Origin: Ardenticatena maritima
GTDB lineage: Bacteria; Chloroflexota; Anaerolineae; Ardenticatenales; Ardenticatenaceae
Direction of reading: 5' to 3'
DNA length: 64,000 bases
NCBI RefSeq assembly: GCF_001306175.1
Contig: NZ_LGKN01000005.1
Span: forward strand, 558,001 to 622,000
This document shows, in pieces, positions 50,819 to 59,829 of the stretch. Under the pieces are notes generated by a model. That model did not search any database and was not told where the DNA came from. It saw only the letters and a list, made by a program, of their open reading frames with translations. The position numbers were made by a program, and so were the translations under genes. The first letter of the stretch is position 1. Every line of letters begins with the position of its first letter.

Positions 50819-52039
50819 TTAGTAGCGCAGAATAGCGCCAATGCCGCCTGCTTCTTGAAGCATCTTCTCGCGTAATTCGCCGCGAATCACATCGATATCA
50901 TCGGCTTGCTCCACCGCCCGCTCGATAGCGAGTTCCACGACGTCATCAGTACGCAGCATCGCGCCACCGCAGAGTTCACACGTCGCCAGGTCGGCTTTGC
51001 TGGTGAGCCAACCGCACTGCGTGCATTCCGCCCCTGGCGCGATAAACCCTTCAGCGACCAGGAGCACCATCACGCGCTTCTCGTTCAGCGCATGCAGCGT
51101 CTCATCCAGCCCCATCACCCCTTTGCCGGTGTGATAGGCGTCCTGTAACTTTTGGAAGCGTTCCGCTTCGACCTGGCGCTCGATTTGCTGCTCAACTTCA
51201 AGCACGCGTTCAAGGATATCGCGCAGCCCTGCGAAGTGTTCCATTGGAATGTGCGCCGCGACCTTCTGGCGCAGGTCGTTGGGCAAGAATTCCTCAAACG
51301 CCTTCGTGTTTTCAGATTGCCCGGCGAGAATCAGGCGCGTGATGGGCGCTTGCTCGAAGAAGCGCCGCGCATCTTCCGCAACCTTTTTGAAGTGGCGTTC
51401 GATGTGGTCTTCAATGTGGCGTTGATAGCGTGCTTGCGACCAACCGCCCTGATCGTGCCAGCCGGGCACGTCGTCATCGCGTTCTTCCGCCCATTCGTCA
51501 ATATCGCCCATGAAGACGCGGAACAGACGCCCATGGCGACGGTCCACAAAGATGACACCCGTCGGCTCAAACTCTTCGGCAATGCGTACCAACGTGCGCA
51601 CTTGCGGGCGGTCGCCGACATAGACCATGTCGCGCACAGGGACGGGCAGCCGATAGATGTTCCAGATGTCCATTGCCGGTGCAGCAAACAGCACCAGCCC
51701 CTTGCCGTGATGCCCCGTCAGGTCAAATTCTTCTTCAAAGAACGTTTGAATGCGGTCAAACGTCTCTTTGGCGGCTTTCAGCGTTTCTTTGGGTGTGTCT
51801 TCGGCTTCCAATGCGTCATACGCCTCACGCAACAAGCGCTTTACCCGCACGGGCAATTGCGCTTCTTGCAGGCGTTGGGGTGTCATGTCCAGATAGAGCG
51901 AGACAAAGACGCCTTTATCGGCACGCAACTGTGCCAGCGATTCAATGGCTTCGGGCGTGAGCAAATCGTATGCCCGGAGGCTCATCTCCGCGTCCAGACG
52001 TTCCAGTGCTTCTTCTCGGATGGTGTTGCGTTCGGTCAT
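50819..52039 (-). CDS. baeRF/VLRF1-class eRF1-like protein
   Basis: 406 residues; AAAGGAGGGGG precedes the ATG. The length and layout match archaeal/eukaryal release factor 1 relatives: N-terminal helical region, a central domain with GVIFVDRRHGRLFRVFMG leading to QGGWSQARYQRHIEDHIERH (GGWSQ at 198-202, the equivalent of the GGQ loop region), an L7Ae-like domain with VMVLLVAEGFIAPGAECTQC, and a CxxC-x(n)-CxxC zinc ribbon. Related Vms1/VLRF1 proteins release peptidyl-tRNA from stalled ribosomes. It follows a sigma-like gene by 39 bp on the same strand. Confidence 0.85.
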   Translation of the reverse strand: MTERNTIREEALERLDAEMSLRAYDLLTPEAIESLAQLRADKGVFVSLYLDMTPQRLQEAQLPVRVKRLLREAYDALEAEDTPKETLKAAKETFDRIQTFFEEEFDLTGHHGKGLVLFAAPAMDIWNIYRLPVPVRDMVYVGDRPQVRTLVRIAEEFEPTGVIFVDRRHGRLFRVFMGDIDEWAEERDDDVPGWHDQGGWSQARYQRHIEDHIERHFKKVAEDARRFFEQAPITRLILAGQSENTKAFEEFLPNDLRQKVAAHIPMEHFAGLRDILERVLEVEQQIERQVEAERFQKLQDAYHTGKGVMGLDETLHALNEKRVMVLLVAEGFIAPGAECTQCGWLTSKADLATCELCGGAMLRTDDVVELAIERAVEQADDIDVIRGELREKMLQEAGGIGAILRY

Positions 52040-52078
52040 AGAGCCCCCTCCTTTACCCAGGATTATTTTGAAAATATC

Positions 52079-52720
52079 TCAACCAACTTGCTTCAATTGC
52101 TGGCGTGCTTCTTGTACGGCTTTCTGTACGGCCTGGATTGACGTGTTCAACAACCGCGCTGTTTCTTCCAATGGGAGCCCGTGTATGGCGTGCAAGATAA
52201 ACGCTTGCCGTTGCAGCGGCGGCAACTGGTTCAACAGCGCTTCGGCTTCCTCCACTTCAATCTCTTCCAGGGCTTCCTCTTCCGTCGATTCGTGTTCCTC
52301 ATCCGGAATGATGTCCTCGAACGTGGTCACGTCGTCCGGCTCCCAATACGCCCACAATTGCTGGTCGGCTTCCGGGTCAACGAGCACGTCTTCAATGGAA
52401 ATGTCGCCGCTCGTCATCTGATATTGACGTGCCAGTGTGGCTAACGCACGACGCACGGCGCTATAGAGCAAGGTTCGCCCTGAAACGGTTGCGCGCTGTT
52501 TGCCGCGCCGAGTGCGCCACATATCCCACGCAGCAATGACGGCTTCGTTGATGACCTCGGCGGGCGTCACGGCGCCTGGTGCAAGCGCGCCCAGCGCTTC
52601 CAGGTAGCGCAATTCACGCGCGGCGTATTCGTACAACTCATCGAAGTGCCGCTCAATCAGGCGGCGGAACCGTTCTTTTTCTTGCTTGGAAATGCGTGTT
52701 CGCGTCATGCGCCGTTGCAT
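52079..52720 (-). CDS. Sigma-70-like regulator
   Basis: 213 residues; ATG 52720 follows AAAGGAGGC. A divergent region 2 (FRRLIERHFDELYEYAAREL, EVINEAVIAAWDMWRTRRG) is followed by a strongly acidic linker (FEDIIPDEEHESTEEEALEE) and a clear region 4 (LPPLQRQAFILHAIHGLPLE, ETARLLNTSIQAVQKAVQEA). It is probably an ECF-like sigma factor or a sigma-related regulator. Neighbours are the eRF1-like gene downstream and dnaK upstream, across a terminator. Confidence 0.8.
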   Translation of the reverse strand: MQRRMTRTRISKQEKERFRRLIERHFDELYEYAARELRYLEALGALAPGAVTPAEVINEAVIAAWDMWRTRRGKQRATVSGRTLLYSAVRRALATLARQYQMTSGDISIEDVLVDPEADQQLWAYWEPDDVTTFEDIIPDEEHESTEEEALEEIEVEEAEALLNQLPPLQRQAFILHAIHGLPLEETARLLNTSIQAVQKAVQEARQQLKQVG

Positions 52721-52756
52721 GGTTTGCCTCCTTTTCTGCGGCGCTTTTCGACAAAA

Positions 52757-52786
52757 GGGGGCGGTTCCCATTCACGAACCGCCCCC
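52757..52786 (-). terminator. Terminator of dnaK
   Basis: GGGGGCGGTTC pairs perfectly with GAACCGCCCCC across eight bases; on the minus strand TTTTG follows. Confidence 0.88.
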
Positions 52787-52814
52787 GTCTTGTGCCTTGC
52801 GTCTCCTTTGCCGA

Positions 52815-54710
52815 TTAGGCTTCGCGGTATTCGCCTTCGACCACGTCGTCGTCAGCGCCACCCGTGGTCGAAGCACCGCTGTCGGGAGCGGCACCCGCCT
52901 GAGCCTGCTGGTACGCGGCTTGCCCCATTTGCATGGCGGCTTGTTCAAGTTCGCTCAACGCAGTGCGCAAGCGGGCTTCATCGTCGGCTTCGAGCGCGTC
53001 GCGCACGGCTTGCACCTTGTTTTCGATGTCGGCTTTCACGTCCGCCGGCAACTGTTCACCGAGTTCGCGCAACTGCTTGTCAATCTGGTATGCCAGCGCG
53101 TCCGCACGGTTGCGCAGTTCGATGTATTCCTTGCGCCGGCGGTCTTCTTCGGCGTGCAGTTCGGCTTCGCGCACCAACCGTTCGACTTCTTCCTTGCTCA
53201 GGTTGGTGCTCGCCGTGATGGTGATGCTCTGCTCTTTGCCGGTCGCTTTATCCTTCGCCGAGACGTGCAAGATACCGTTGGCGTCAATATCGAAGCAGAC
53301 TTCGATTTGCGGCACACCACGCGGTGCGGGCGGGATCCCTTCCAGGCGGAAGCGCCCAAGCGTCATGTTGTCCTTCGCCAACGGGCGCTCACCTTGCAGG
53401 ACGTGGATGTCCACCGCCGTCTGGTTATCTTCCGCCGTGCTGAAAATTTCGCACTTGCGCGTTGGGATGGTCGTGTTGCGCGGGATGAGCACCGTCATCA
53501 CGCCACCCAACGTTTCAACACCCAGCGACAGCGGCGTCACGTCCAGCAAGAGCACGTCCTTCACTTCGCCCGCCAACACACCGGCTTGGATAGCCGCACC
53601 AATCGCCACCACTTCGTCCGGGTTGACGCCCTTGTGCGGTTCCTTGCCGGTCAACTGGCGCACCAGGTTCTGCACCATCGGCATACGGGTCGAGCCACCC
53701 ACAAGCACCACTTCGTCAATGTCCTTCGCCGTCAAACCGGCGTCTTTCAACGCCTGGTTGAACGGACCTTTCAGGCGCTCGACCAGGTCTTCGGTCATCT
53801 GCTCGAACTTGGCGCGCGTCAGGCGCAGTTGCAAGTGCTTCGGACCGCTAGCGTCCGCCGTGATGAACGGCAGGTTGATTTCGGTTTCTTGCAACGTCGA
53901 GAGTTCAATCTTCGCCTTCTCGGCGGCTTCTTTCAAGCGCTGCAACGCCTGGCGGTCGTTGCGCAGGTCAATCCCTTGGTCTTTCTTGAACTCTTCAATC
54001 ATCCAGTCCACGATGCGTTGGTCCCAGTCGTCACCACCGAGGAACGTATCACCAGCGGTGGCACGCACTTCGACCACGCCATCGCCCACGTCCAGAATCG
54101 AGACGTCGAACGTCCCACCACCAAGGTCGAAGACCAGGATGGTTTCGTCCTTCTTCTTGTCCAGACCATACGCAAGCGCCGCCGCCGTCGGCTCGTTGAT
54201 GATGCGCAGCACTTCCAGCCCGGCAATCTTGCCCGCGTCCTTCGTCGCCTGGCGTTGGCTGTCGTTGAAGTACGCCGGCACCGTAATGACCGCTTGTGTG
54301 ACCGGTTCGCCCAGGTAGGCTTCGGCGTCGGCTTTCAGCTTTTGCAGAATCATCGCGCTGATTTCTTGCGGCGTGTACACCTTGCCGGTCGCCGGAATCT
54401 TCACGCGGGCGTCACCCTGCGGGCCGGGGACGATTTCATACGGCGCGTGTTCCTTGAATTTTTGCACAACGGGGTCATCATAGCGGCGGCCCATCAAGCG
54501 CTTCACCGAGAAAACGGTGTTTTGCGAGTTGACCACCGCCTGGCGTTTCGCCAATTGCCCCACCAAGCGTTGTCCGTCCTTGGTAAACGCCACCACAGAT
54601 GGCGTTGTGCGACCACCTTCGGCGTTGGGAATGACCGTCGGCTCACCGCCTTCCATCACGGCCATGACCGAGTTGGTCGTCCCAAGGTCAATGCCCAGAA
54701 TCTTGCCCAT
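52815..54710 (-). CDS. dnaK: Chaperone protein DnaK (Hsp70)
   Basis: 631 residues. [20 protein letters not shown], the ATPase motifs [18 protein letters not shown] and [19 protein letters not shown], and the beta-sandwich substrate domain ([20 protein letters not shown]) are complete, as is the helical lid. It ends with an acidic tail ([14 protein letters not shown]). ATG 54710 has AGAGGTGA 8 nt upstream; ATGs at 54716/54719 are less well placed. grpE and dnaJ are not adjacent, and I see no CIRCE element upstream. Confidence 0.98.
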   Translation of the reverse strand: MGKILGIDLGTTNSVMAVMEGGEPTVIPNAEGGRTTPSVVAFTKDGQRLVGQLAKRQAVVNSQNTVFSVKRLMGRRYDDPVVQKFKEHAPYEIVPGPQGDARVKIPATGKVYTPQEISAMILQKLKADAEAYLGEPVTQAVITVPAYFNDSQRQATKDAGKIAGLEVLRIINEPTAAALAYGLDKKKDETILVFDLGGGTFDVSILDVGDGVVEVRATAGDTFLGGDDWDQRIVDWMIEEFKKDQGIDLRNDRQALQRLKEAAEKAKIELSTLQETEINLPFITADASGPKHLQLRLTRAKFEQMTEDLVERLKGPFNQALKDAGLTAKDIDEVVLVGGSTRMPMVQNLVRQLTGKEPHKGVNPDEVVAIGAAIQAGVLAGEVKDVLLLDVTPLSLGVETLGGVMTVLIPRNTTIPTRKCEIFSTAEDNQTAVDIHVLQGERPLAKDNMTLGRFRLEGIPPAPRGVPQIEVCFDIDANGILHVSAKDKATGKEQSITITASTNLSKEEVERLVREAELHAEEDRRRKEYIELRNRADALAYQIDKQLRELGEQLPADVKADIENKVQAVRDALEADDEARLRTALSELEQAAMQMGQAAYQQAQAGAAPDSGASTTGGADDDVVEGEYREA

Positions 54711-54907
54711 AGTCATCACCTCTCTTTCAAAAATTTGGCTTCCGCGAGTTGTCTGCGGCTACCTTAGCCGTCAGGTGTTGGAAGCCTACTAGTGAAATCA
54801 TAGAATTGTATTAGAAAGCAAGACGAATTTTGCCCAAAATGGCGTGTCTGCACGGGATTGGCGCAAAGTCGTCTTGCCGTCAGGGCTTTCCGGCTGGCGC
54901 GCCGCTC

Positions 54908-54936
54908 TTTCGTTTTCAGTCCGCCTGCGGTATAAT
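54908..54936 (+). promoter_or_regulatory. Promoter of prfA
   Basis: A perfect TATAAT (54931-54936) with a weak TTTCGT (54908-54913) 17 bp upstream. The transcript would start near 54943. Confidence 0.6.
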
Positions 54937-54952
54937 GAAGCATCATCTCCGG

Positions 54953-54980
54953 AAAGCCCTTCTTGCGCGAGGGGCTTTTT
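54953..54980 (+). terminator. Terminator-like hairpin in the prfA leader
   Basis: AAAGCCC (54953-54959) pairs with GGGCTTT (54972-54978), followed by two more T, beginning only ~10 nt into the predicted transcript. Confidence 0.5.
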
Positions 54981-55007
54981 GTATGCCATGGTGAAAGGAT
55001 GAGGCGT

Positions 55008-56090
55008 ATGATTGAAAAAGTCGAACAGATTGTCGCCCGGTATAACGAACTGACGCACCTCATGTCGCAACCGGAAATCGCGACCGACCCCGACCGCTTG
55101 CGTGAATATGGGCAAGAAGCGGCGTCGCTGGAGCCGCTTGTCGCGTTGCATCGCGAGTACCGCGAGGTGGAGCGGGCGCTGAATGATGCGCGCGCCATGC
55201 TTGAAGAAGACCTGGACGACGAAATGGAAGCGCTGGTGCGCGAAGAGATTCGCCAGCTGGAAGAGAAGCTGGAACAGTTGACCGAGGCGATCAAGGTTGA
55301 GTTGTTGCCCAAAGACCCCAACGATGAAAAGGACGTTATCCTTGAAATTCGGGCGGGCGCGGGGGGCGACGAAGCCGCCTTGTTTGCCGCTGACCTGGCG
55401 CGCATGTACACGCGCTACGCTGAAAAGCAGGGGTGGAAGACCGAAGTCATCAGCGCCAACGAGACGGGGATTGGCGGCTACAAGGAAATCATCATGGAAA
55501 TCAAGGGGCGTGGCGCGTATTCACGCTTGAAATACGAAAGCGGCGTGCACCGCGTCCAGCGCGTCCCCGCGACGGAGTCGAGCGGGCGTATTCATACCAG
55601 CACCGCAACCGTTGCCGTGTTGCCCGAAATGGATGAGGTGGAAGTGGAAATCAACCCCGAGGATTTGCGTATTGACGTGTTCCGCTCCGGCGGGCATGGT
55701 GGGCAAAGCGTCAACACCACCGACTCGGCGGTTCGTATCACCCATATTCCCACGGGCATTGTTGTCACGTCGCAGGATGAACGCTCACAGCTGCAGAACC
55801 GCCAGCGCGCCATGAAAGTGTTGCGGGCGCGGCTCTACGAGCTGGAACAGCGCAAGCGCCAGGAAGAAATCAGTTCCGCGCGGCGCAGTCAGGTGGGCAC
55901 GGGGGAACGCAGTGAGAAAATCCGCACGTACAACTTCCCCCAAAACCGCGTGACCGACCACCGCATTGGGTTGACGCTCTACAAACTCGACCAGGTGCTG
56001 GACGGCGATCTGGACGAATTCATTGACGAATTGGCAACCACCGACCAGGCGCGCCGCTTGGCGGAACTGGAAGCCGAGGAGCACGCGTGA
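55008..56090 (+). CDS. prfA: Peptide chain release factor 1
   Basis: 360 residues from ATG 55008 (AAGGATGAGG upstream). Stop-codon motif PAT at 187-189 (VPATESSGR) and GGQ at 231-233 ([10 protein letters not shown]) identify RF1, which reads UAA and UAG. It is methylated on the GGQ glutamine by PrmC, encoded by the next gene with a 4-bp overlap. Confidence 0.98.
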   Translation: MIEKVEQIVARYNELTHLMSQPEIATDPDRLREYGQEAASLEPLVALHREYREVERALNDARAMLEEDLDDEMEALVREEIRQLEEKLEQLTEAIKVELLPKDPNDEKDVILEIRAGAGGDEAALFAADLARMYTRYAEKQGWKTEVISANETGIGGYKEIIMEIKGRGAYSRLKYESGVHRVQRVPATESSGRIHTSTATVAVLPEMDEVEVEINPEDLRIDVFRSGGHGGQSVNTTDSAVRITHIPTGIVVTSQDERSQLQNRQRAMKVLRARLYELEQRKRQEEISSARRSQVGTGERSEKIRTYNFPQNRVTDHRIGLTLYKLDQVLDGDLDEFIDELATTDQARRLAELEAEEHA

Positions 56091-56953
56091 AAACCGTCCG
56101 CGAGGCGTTGCAATGGGGAGCGGCGCGTTTGCAACACGCCAGCACCACCCCGCGCCTGGACGCCGAAGTGCTGTTGGCGGATGTGTTGGGCGTCTCCCGC
56201 GCCGGCTTGATTGCCCGCCTGCATGACACGCTCGCGCGCGATGCCTTCAAGGCGTTTCAGGGGCGCATTGCGCGGCGCGAGCGGGGTGAGCCCGTCGCGT
56301 ACATTGTCGGGCGTAAAGCATTCTACGGGCGTGATTTTCTGGTGGACGCCCGCGTGCTGATTCCTCGCCCCGAAACCGAGTTGCTGGTGGAGCGTGCGCT
56401 GGCGCGGCTCGCCGACGTGCCCGCTCCGCGCATTGCCGACATTGGCACGGGAAGCGGCTGTATCGCCGTGACGCTGGCGGCGGAGCGTCCCGATGCGCAT
56501 CTGATTGCCACCGATGTCAGCGAAGGGGCGCTGGCGGTGGCGCGCGCCAACGCCGAACGGCATGGCGTCGCCGACCGTGTGGATTTTCGGCGCGGCTCGC
56601 TGCTGGAACCGCTGGATGCGCCTGTGCATCTCATCGTCGCCAATTTGCCCTATGTGGGCACCGACGAGATGGAGATTCTCGCGCCCGATGTGGCCACCTA
56701 CGAACCGCACGTGGCGTTGTTTGCCGGTCCAGACGGCTTGGCGCTGATTCGGGACTTGCTGGCGCAGGTGTCGCCGGCGGTGTTGTTGCCCGGCGGGGCG
56801 CTCTTGCTGGAAATCGGCTATGCGCAGGGGGAAGCCGTGGCGCGCCTGGTGCGTGAACGGTGGCCGCATGCGCAGGTCGTGCTTCACCGCGACCTGGCGG
56901 GGCTTGACCGTGTGGTAGAAATCAGCGATTTGTGGTTGACGGCCGAAGCCTAG
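56087..56953 (+). CDS. prmC: Release factor glutamine methyltransferase
   Basis: 288 residues from a GTG overlapping the prfA stop. The N-terminal helical domain is followed by the Rossmann fold ([15 protein letters not shown]) and [14 protein letters not shown]. The catalytic NPPY is NLPY (186-189) here, with the Asn, Pro and Tyr kept. It methylates Gln of the GGQ motif in RF1/RF2. The order prfA-prmC-threonylcarbamoyl-AMP synthase is conserved in many bacteria. Confidence 0.95.
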   Translation: MKTVREALQWGAARLQHASTTPRLDAEVLLADVLGVSRAGLIARLHDTLARDAFKAFQGRIARRERGEPVAYIVGRKAFYGRDFLVDARVLIPRPETELLVERALARLADVPAPRIADIGTGSGCIAVTLAAERPDAHLIATDVSEGALAVARANAERHGVADRVDFRRGSLLEPLDAPVHLIVANLPYVGTDEMEILAPDVATYEPHVALFAGPDGLALIRDLLAQVSPAVLLPGGALLLEIGYAQGEAVARLVRERWPHAQVVLHRDLAGLDRVVEISDLWLTAEA

Positions 56954-56971
56954 AAAGGAGAGCATGGCAAC

Positions 56972-57613
56972 ATGGCGATGGAAACGCGCGTCTTGCCTGC
57001 TGATGACCCCCAGGCACTGGAAGAAGCCGTGCAATTGCTCCTGGCGGGGCAGGTGATTGCCCACCCAACCGATACGGTGTACGGCGTGGCGGCTGACAGC
57101 GGCAACGCCGACGCCATTCGGCGGCTCTATGAGGTCAAAGAACGCCCGCTGGACAAAGCCATTCCCGTGTTGTTGGGCGACATTGCCGATATGCTCAAAG
57201 TCGCCGACTACGTCTCACCCGCCGCCTGGAAACTCGCCGAAGCCTTTTGGCCCGGCGGTTTGACGCTGGTTGTGCCTGTGCGCCCCTGCATGCCCGCCAT
57301 TCTGACCGCCGGACAGCGCACCATTGCCGTGCGCCTACCCGACCACGAGACGCCCCGTGAACTGGCGCGCCGTCTGGGGCGACCGATTGCCGCCACCAGC
57401 GCCAACCTTTCAGGGCAACCCAGCCCCGCCACCGCCGAAGAGGTGCTGGCGCAGTTGCAGGGGCGTGTGTCGCTCGTGCTGGACGGCGGTCCGGCGCGCG
57501 AGGGGATAGCGTCCACCATTGTGGATGTGAGCACGCCCACGCCGCGCATCTTGCGCGAGGGACCGATCAGCGCGGCGGAGATTGCCGAGGTGCTGGGAAT
57601 TGAAATCGCCTGA
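56972..57613 (+). CDS. L-threonylcarbamoyladenylate synthase (YrdC/Sua5 family)
   Basis: 213 residues; AAAGGAGAG lies upstream. HPTDTVYGVAADS, YEVKERPLDKAIPVLLGD, FWPGGLTLVVP and RLGRPIAATSANLSGQPS are YrdC/TsaC signatures. The C-terminus is short, so this is the TsaC-like form without the Sua5 domain. It makes threonylcarbamoyl-AMP for the t6A37 modification of ANN-decoding tRNAs. Third gene of the prfA operon. Confidence 0.94.
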   Translation: MAMETRVLPADDPQALEEAVQLLLAGQVIAHPTDTVYGVAADSGNADAIRRLYEVKERPLDKAIPVLLGDIADMLKVADYVSPAAWKLAEAFWPGGLTLVVPVRPCMPAILTAGQRTIAVRLPDHETPRELARRLGRPIAATSANLSGQPSPATAEEVLAQLQGRVSLVLDGGPAREGIASTIVDVSTPTPRILREGPISAAEIAEVLGIEIA

Positions 57614-57635
57614 GTATCGGGGGTGTGGTATACTG

Positions 57636-58748
57636 ATGACCACCCTCGGCATTGACGCCAGCCGCGCCTTGCGCGCCCGCCGTACCGGCACCGAACGCTA
57701 CGCCTATGAACTCGTCGTGCGGTTGAGTGCGCTTGCGCACCGCGCCGGCTGGCGTGTGCGGCTCTACACCGACCAGCCCCCGCCCCCTGCATTGCGCGCC
57801 GCCGCCCCCCACGCCGAATGGGTCGTCATGCCGCGCCCGCGCCTCTGGACACATACCGCCCTCGCGCCGGAACTGCGCCGCCGCCCACCCGACCTCTTTT
57901 TCGAGCCGGCGCACGTGTTGCCGCTGTGGCATCCGCCCGCCAGCGTCGTCACTGTGCACGATGTGGGCTACGAATACTTCCCCGACGCCCACACGCGCTT
58001 TCAGCGCTTCTACCTGCGCCTGACCACCCGCTGGCATGTGCGCGCCGCCCGCCTCATCCTTGCCGACTCGCACGCCACGCGCAACGACCTTGTGCGGCTC
58101 TACGCCGCCCCCCCCGCGCGTGTGCGTGTTGTCTATCCGGGCGTGGACCTTGCGCACTTTGCCCCACGCCCCCCCGACGCCGTCGCCGCTGTACGCGCCC
58201 GCTACGGCATTCATGGGCGCTACCTGCTCTATGTGGGCACGCTGCAACCGCGCAAAAACCTGCGCCGCGTGCTGGACGCCTTTGCGCAAACAGCGCCCGC
58301 CTTCCCCGACGTGCAGTTGGTGCTGGTGGGGGCGGCCGGCTGGCGCATGGACGCTTTCGCCGACCTGCTGACCGCGTTGGGCGACCGTGTGGTGCGCACA
58401 GGGTACGTGGACGATGCGGAACTTCCCGCCCTCTACACGGGCGCGGTGGCGCTGGTCTTCCCTAGCCTGTTCGAGGGGTTTGGGTTTCCTGTGCTGGAAG
58501 CGCACGCCTGCGGCACCCCCGTGATTGCCAGCACCACCACATCGTTGCCCGAAGTGGCTGGTGATGCGGCGCTGCTCGTCAACCCGCTGGAAACCAACGC
58601 CATTGCCGACGCCATGCGCCGCCTGCTGGAAGACGACGCTTTGCGCGCCGACCTTGCCGCTCGTGGACGTGCCAACGCCGCCCGCTTCACGTGGGACGCC
58701 AGCGCCGCCCACGTGTGGGATGCGCTGATGGAGGCGTACCGTGGTTGA
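57636..58748 (+). CDS. GT4-family glycosyltransferase
   Basis: 370 residues. The N-terminus (LGIDASRALRARRTGTERYA), the linker (YVGTLQPRKNLRRVLDAF) and the C-terminal EGFGFPVLEAHACGTPVIAS E-x7-E motif define a GT-B, WbaZ/mannosyltransferase-like enzyme. Sugar and acceptor unknown. It starts 22 bp after the threonylcarbamoyl-AMP synthase gene and overlaps the next GT gene by 8 bp. No clear ribosome site precedes the ATG. Confidence 0.9.
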   Translation: MTTLGIDASRALRARRTGTERYAYELVVRLSALAHRAGWRVRLYTDQPPPPALRAAAPHAEWVVMPRPRLWTHTALAPELRRRPPDLFFEPAHVLPLWHPPASVVTVHDVGYEYFPDAHTRFQRFYLRLTTRWHVRAARLILADSHATRNDLVRLYAAPPARVRVVYPGVDLAHFAPRPPDAVAAVRARYGIHGRYLLYVGTLQPRKNLRRVLDAFAQTAPAFPDVQLVLVGAAGWRMDAFADLLTALGDRVVRTGYVDDAELPALYTGAVALVFPSLFEGFGFPVLEAHACGTPVIASTTTSLPEVAGDAALLVNPLETNAIADAMRRLLEDDALRADLAARGRANAARFTWDASAAHVWDALMEAYRG

Positions 58749-59811
58749 AATGCGCCGCCTGCTCGTGGTGAAACCCGCCGACCTGGGCGATTTGCTCTTT
58801 GTCACGCCCGCACTGCGCGCCCTGCGTGAAACGTTCCCACACGCCCGCATTGACCTGTTTGCGCCGCCGCGTTCGGCGTTTTTGCTGCGCGATTGCCCCT
58901 ACGTGGACGAAATTGTGGCGTTCGACAAATACGCCTTTGACGACCCGCGCGCCCTGTTGTCGCCGCGCGGCTGGTGGGCATTGGCGCGGCTCGCGTGGGA
59001 CCTGCGCCGCCGCCGCTACGATGCGCTGGTCATCCCGCGCCATCTGACAACGGCGTTGGGGGCGCTGAAATTTGCCGCGCTGGCGCTTGCCAGTGGTGCG
59101 CCCATTCGCGCGGGGCTGGACAACGGGCGGGGCTGGTTCCTCACCCACCGCGTCCCCGATGAGGGGTTCGGCGCACGCCACGAAGTCGAATATGACCTGG
59201 CGGTGGTGGCAACACTGGGCGCACGCACGCGCGACCACCGTTTGTGGCTTCCATGCGATGAGCGCGCCGAGGCGTGGGCGGAGGCGCTTGTTCAGCATTG
59301 GGCGCGCCCGCTGGTGGTGATGCACCCCGGCAGTGGGGCGTACAGCACGGCGCGGCGCTGGCCCGCCGAGCATTTTGCCGCGCTCGCGGATGCCTGGTAT
59401 GCGCGGCATGGCGGCACGGTTGCCTTGGTGGACGCCACAGCGGACATCACCAGCGTTGTGTGTACGCACGCCCAAGCCCCCCTGGTGGACCTGGGCGGAC
59501 GCACCACCTTGCTCCAAACCATTGCGTTGTTGCGCCGCGCCGACCTGTTTGTAGGCAACGATAGCGGTCCCCTGCACCTGGCGGCGGCGGCGGGTGTGCC
59601 CGTCGTGGGGGTGTATGGTCCTTCCAACTGGCGGGCGTGGGGACCGTGGGGCGCGCACACGGCGGTTGTACACCGTGATTTGCCGTGCCAGCCCTGCTTC
59701 TATCGGGGGCATAGTTTGGGGCTTCCCGATGGCTGCCCCGACCGCCCCTGCCTGACGGGGCTTGCCCCCGAACGAGTGTTGGCAGTGATGGAGCAGATGG
59801 CGAAGCGTTGA
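58741..59811 (+). CDS. GT9 (heptosyltransferase-like) glycosyltransferase
   Basis: 356 residues from a GTG; an ATG three codons later is possible. RLLVVKPADLGDLLFVTPAL (GDxLxxTP), VMHPGSGAYSTARRWPAEHF and FVGNDSGPLHLAAAAGVPVV (the SGxxH pocket) are GT9 marks. In Gram-negatives these add heptose to LPS core; here a similar transfer to an unknown glycan is likely. It converges with cobN, leaving 18 bp. Confidence 0.9.
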   Translation: MVEMRRLLVVKPADLGDLLFVTPALRALRETFPHARIDLFAPPRSAFLLRDCPYVDEIVAFDKYAFDDPRALLSPRGWWALARLAWDLRRRRYDALVIPRHLTTALGALKFAALALASGAPIRAGLDNGRGWFLTHRVPDEGFGARHEVEYDLAVVATLGARTRDHRLWLPCDERAEAWAEALVQHWARPLVVMHPGSGAYSTARRWPAEHFAALADAWYARHGGTVALVDATADITSVVCTHAQAPLVDLGGRTTLLQTIALLRRADLFVGNDSGPLHLAAAAGVPVVGVYGPSNWRAWGPWGAHTAVVHRDLPCQPCFYRGHSLGLPDGCPDRPCLTGLAPERVLAVMEQMAKR

Positions 59812-59829
59812 CAGCGTGCAGATCGCGCC

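Noticed and set aside
54720-54960. Search for a CIRCE (HrcA) element before dnaK
   Set aside because: No TTAGCACTC/GAGTGCTAA inverted repeat is present.
57629-57634. TATACT in a TGG-TATACT context just before the GT4 ATG
   Set aside because: It ends one base before the start codon, so a transcript from it would begin inside the gene; no -35 is visible.
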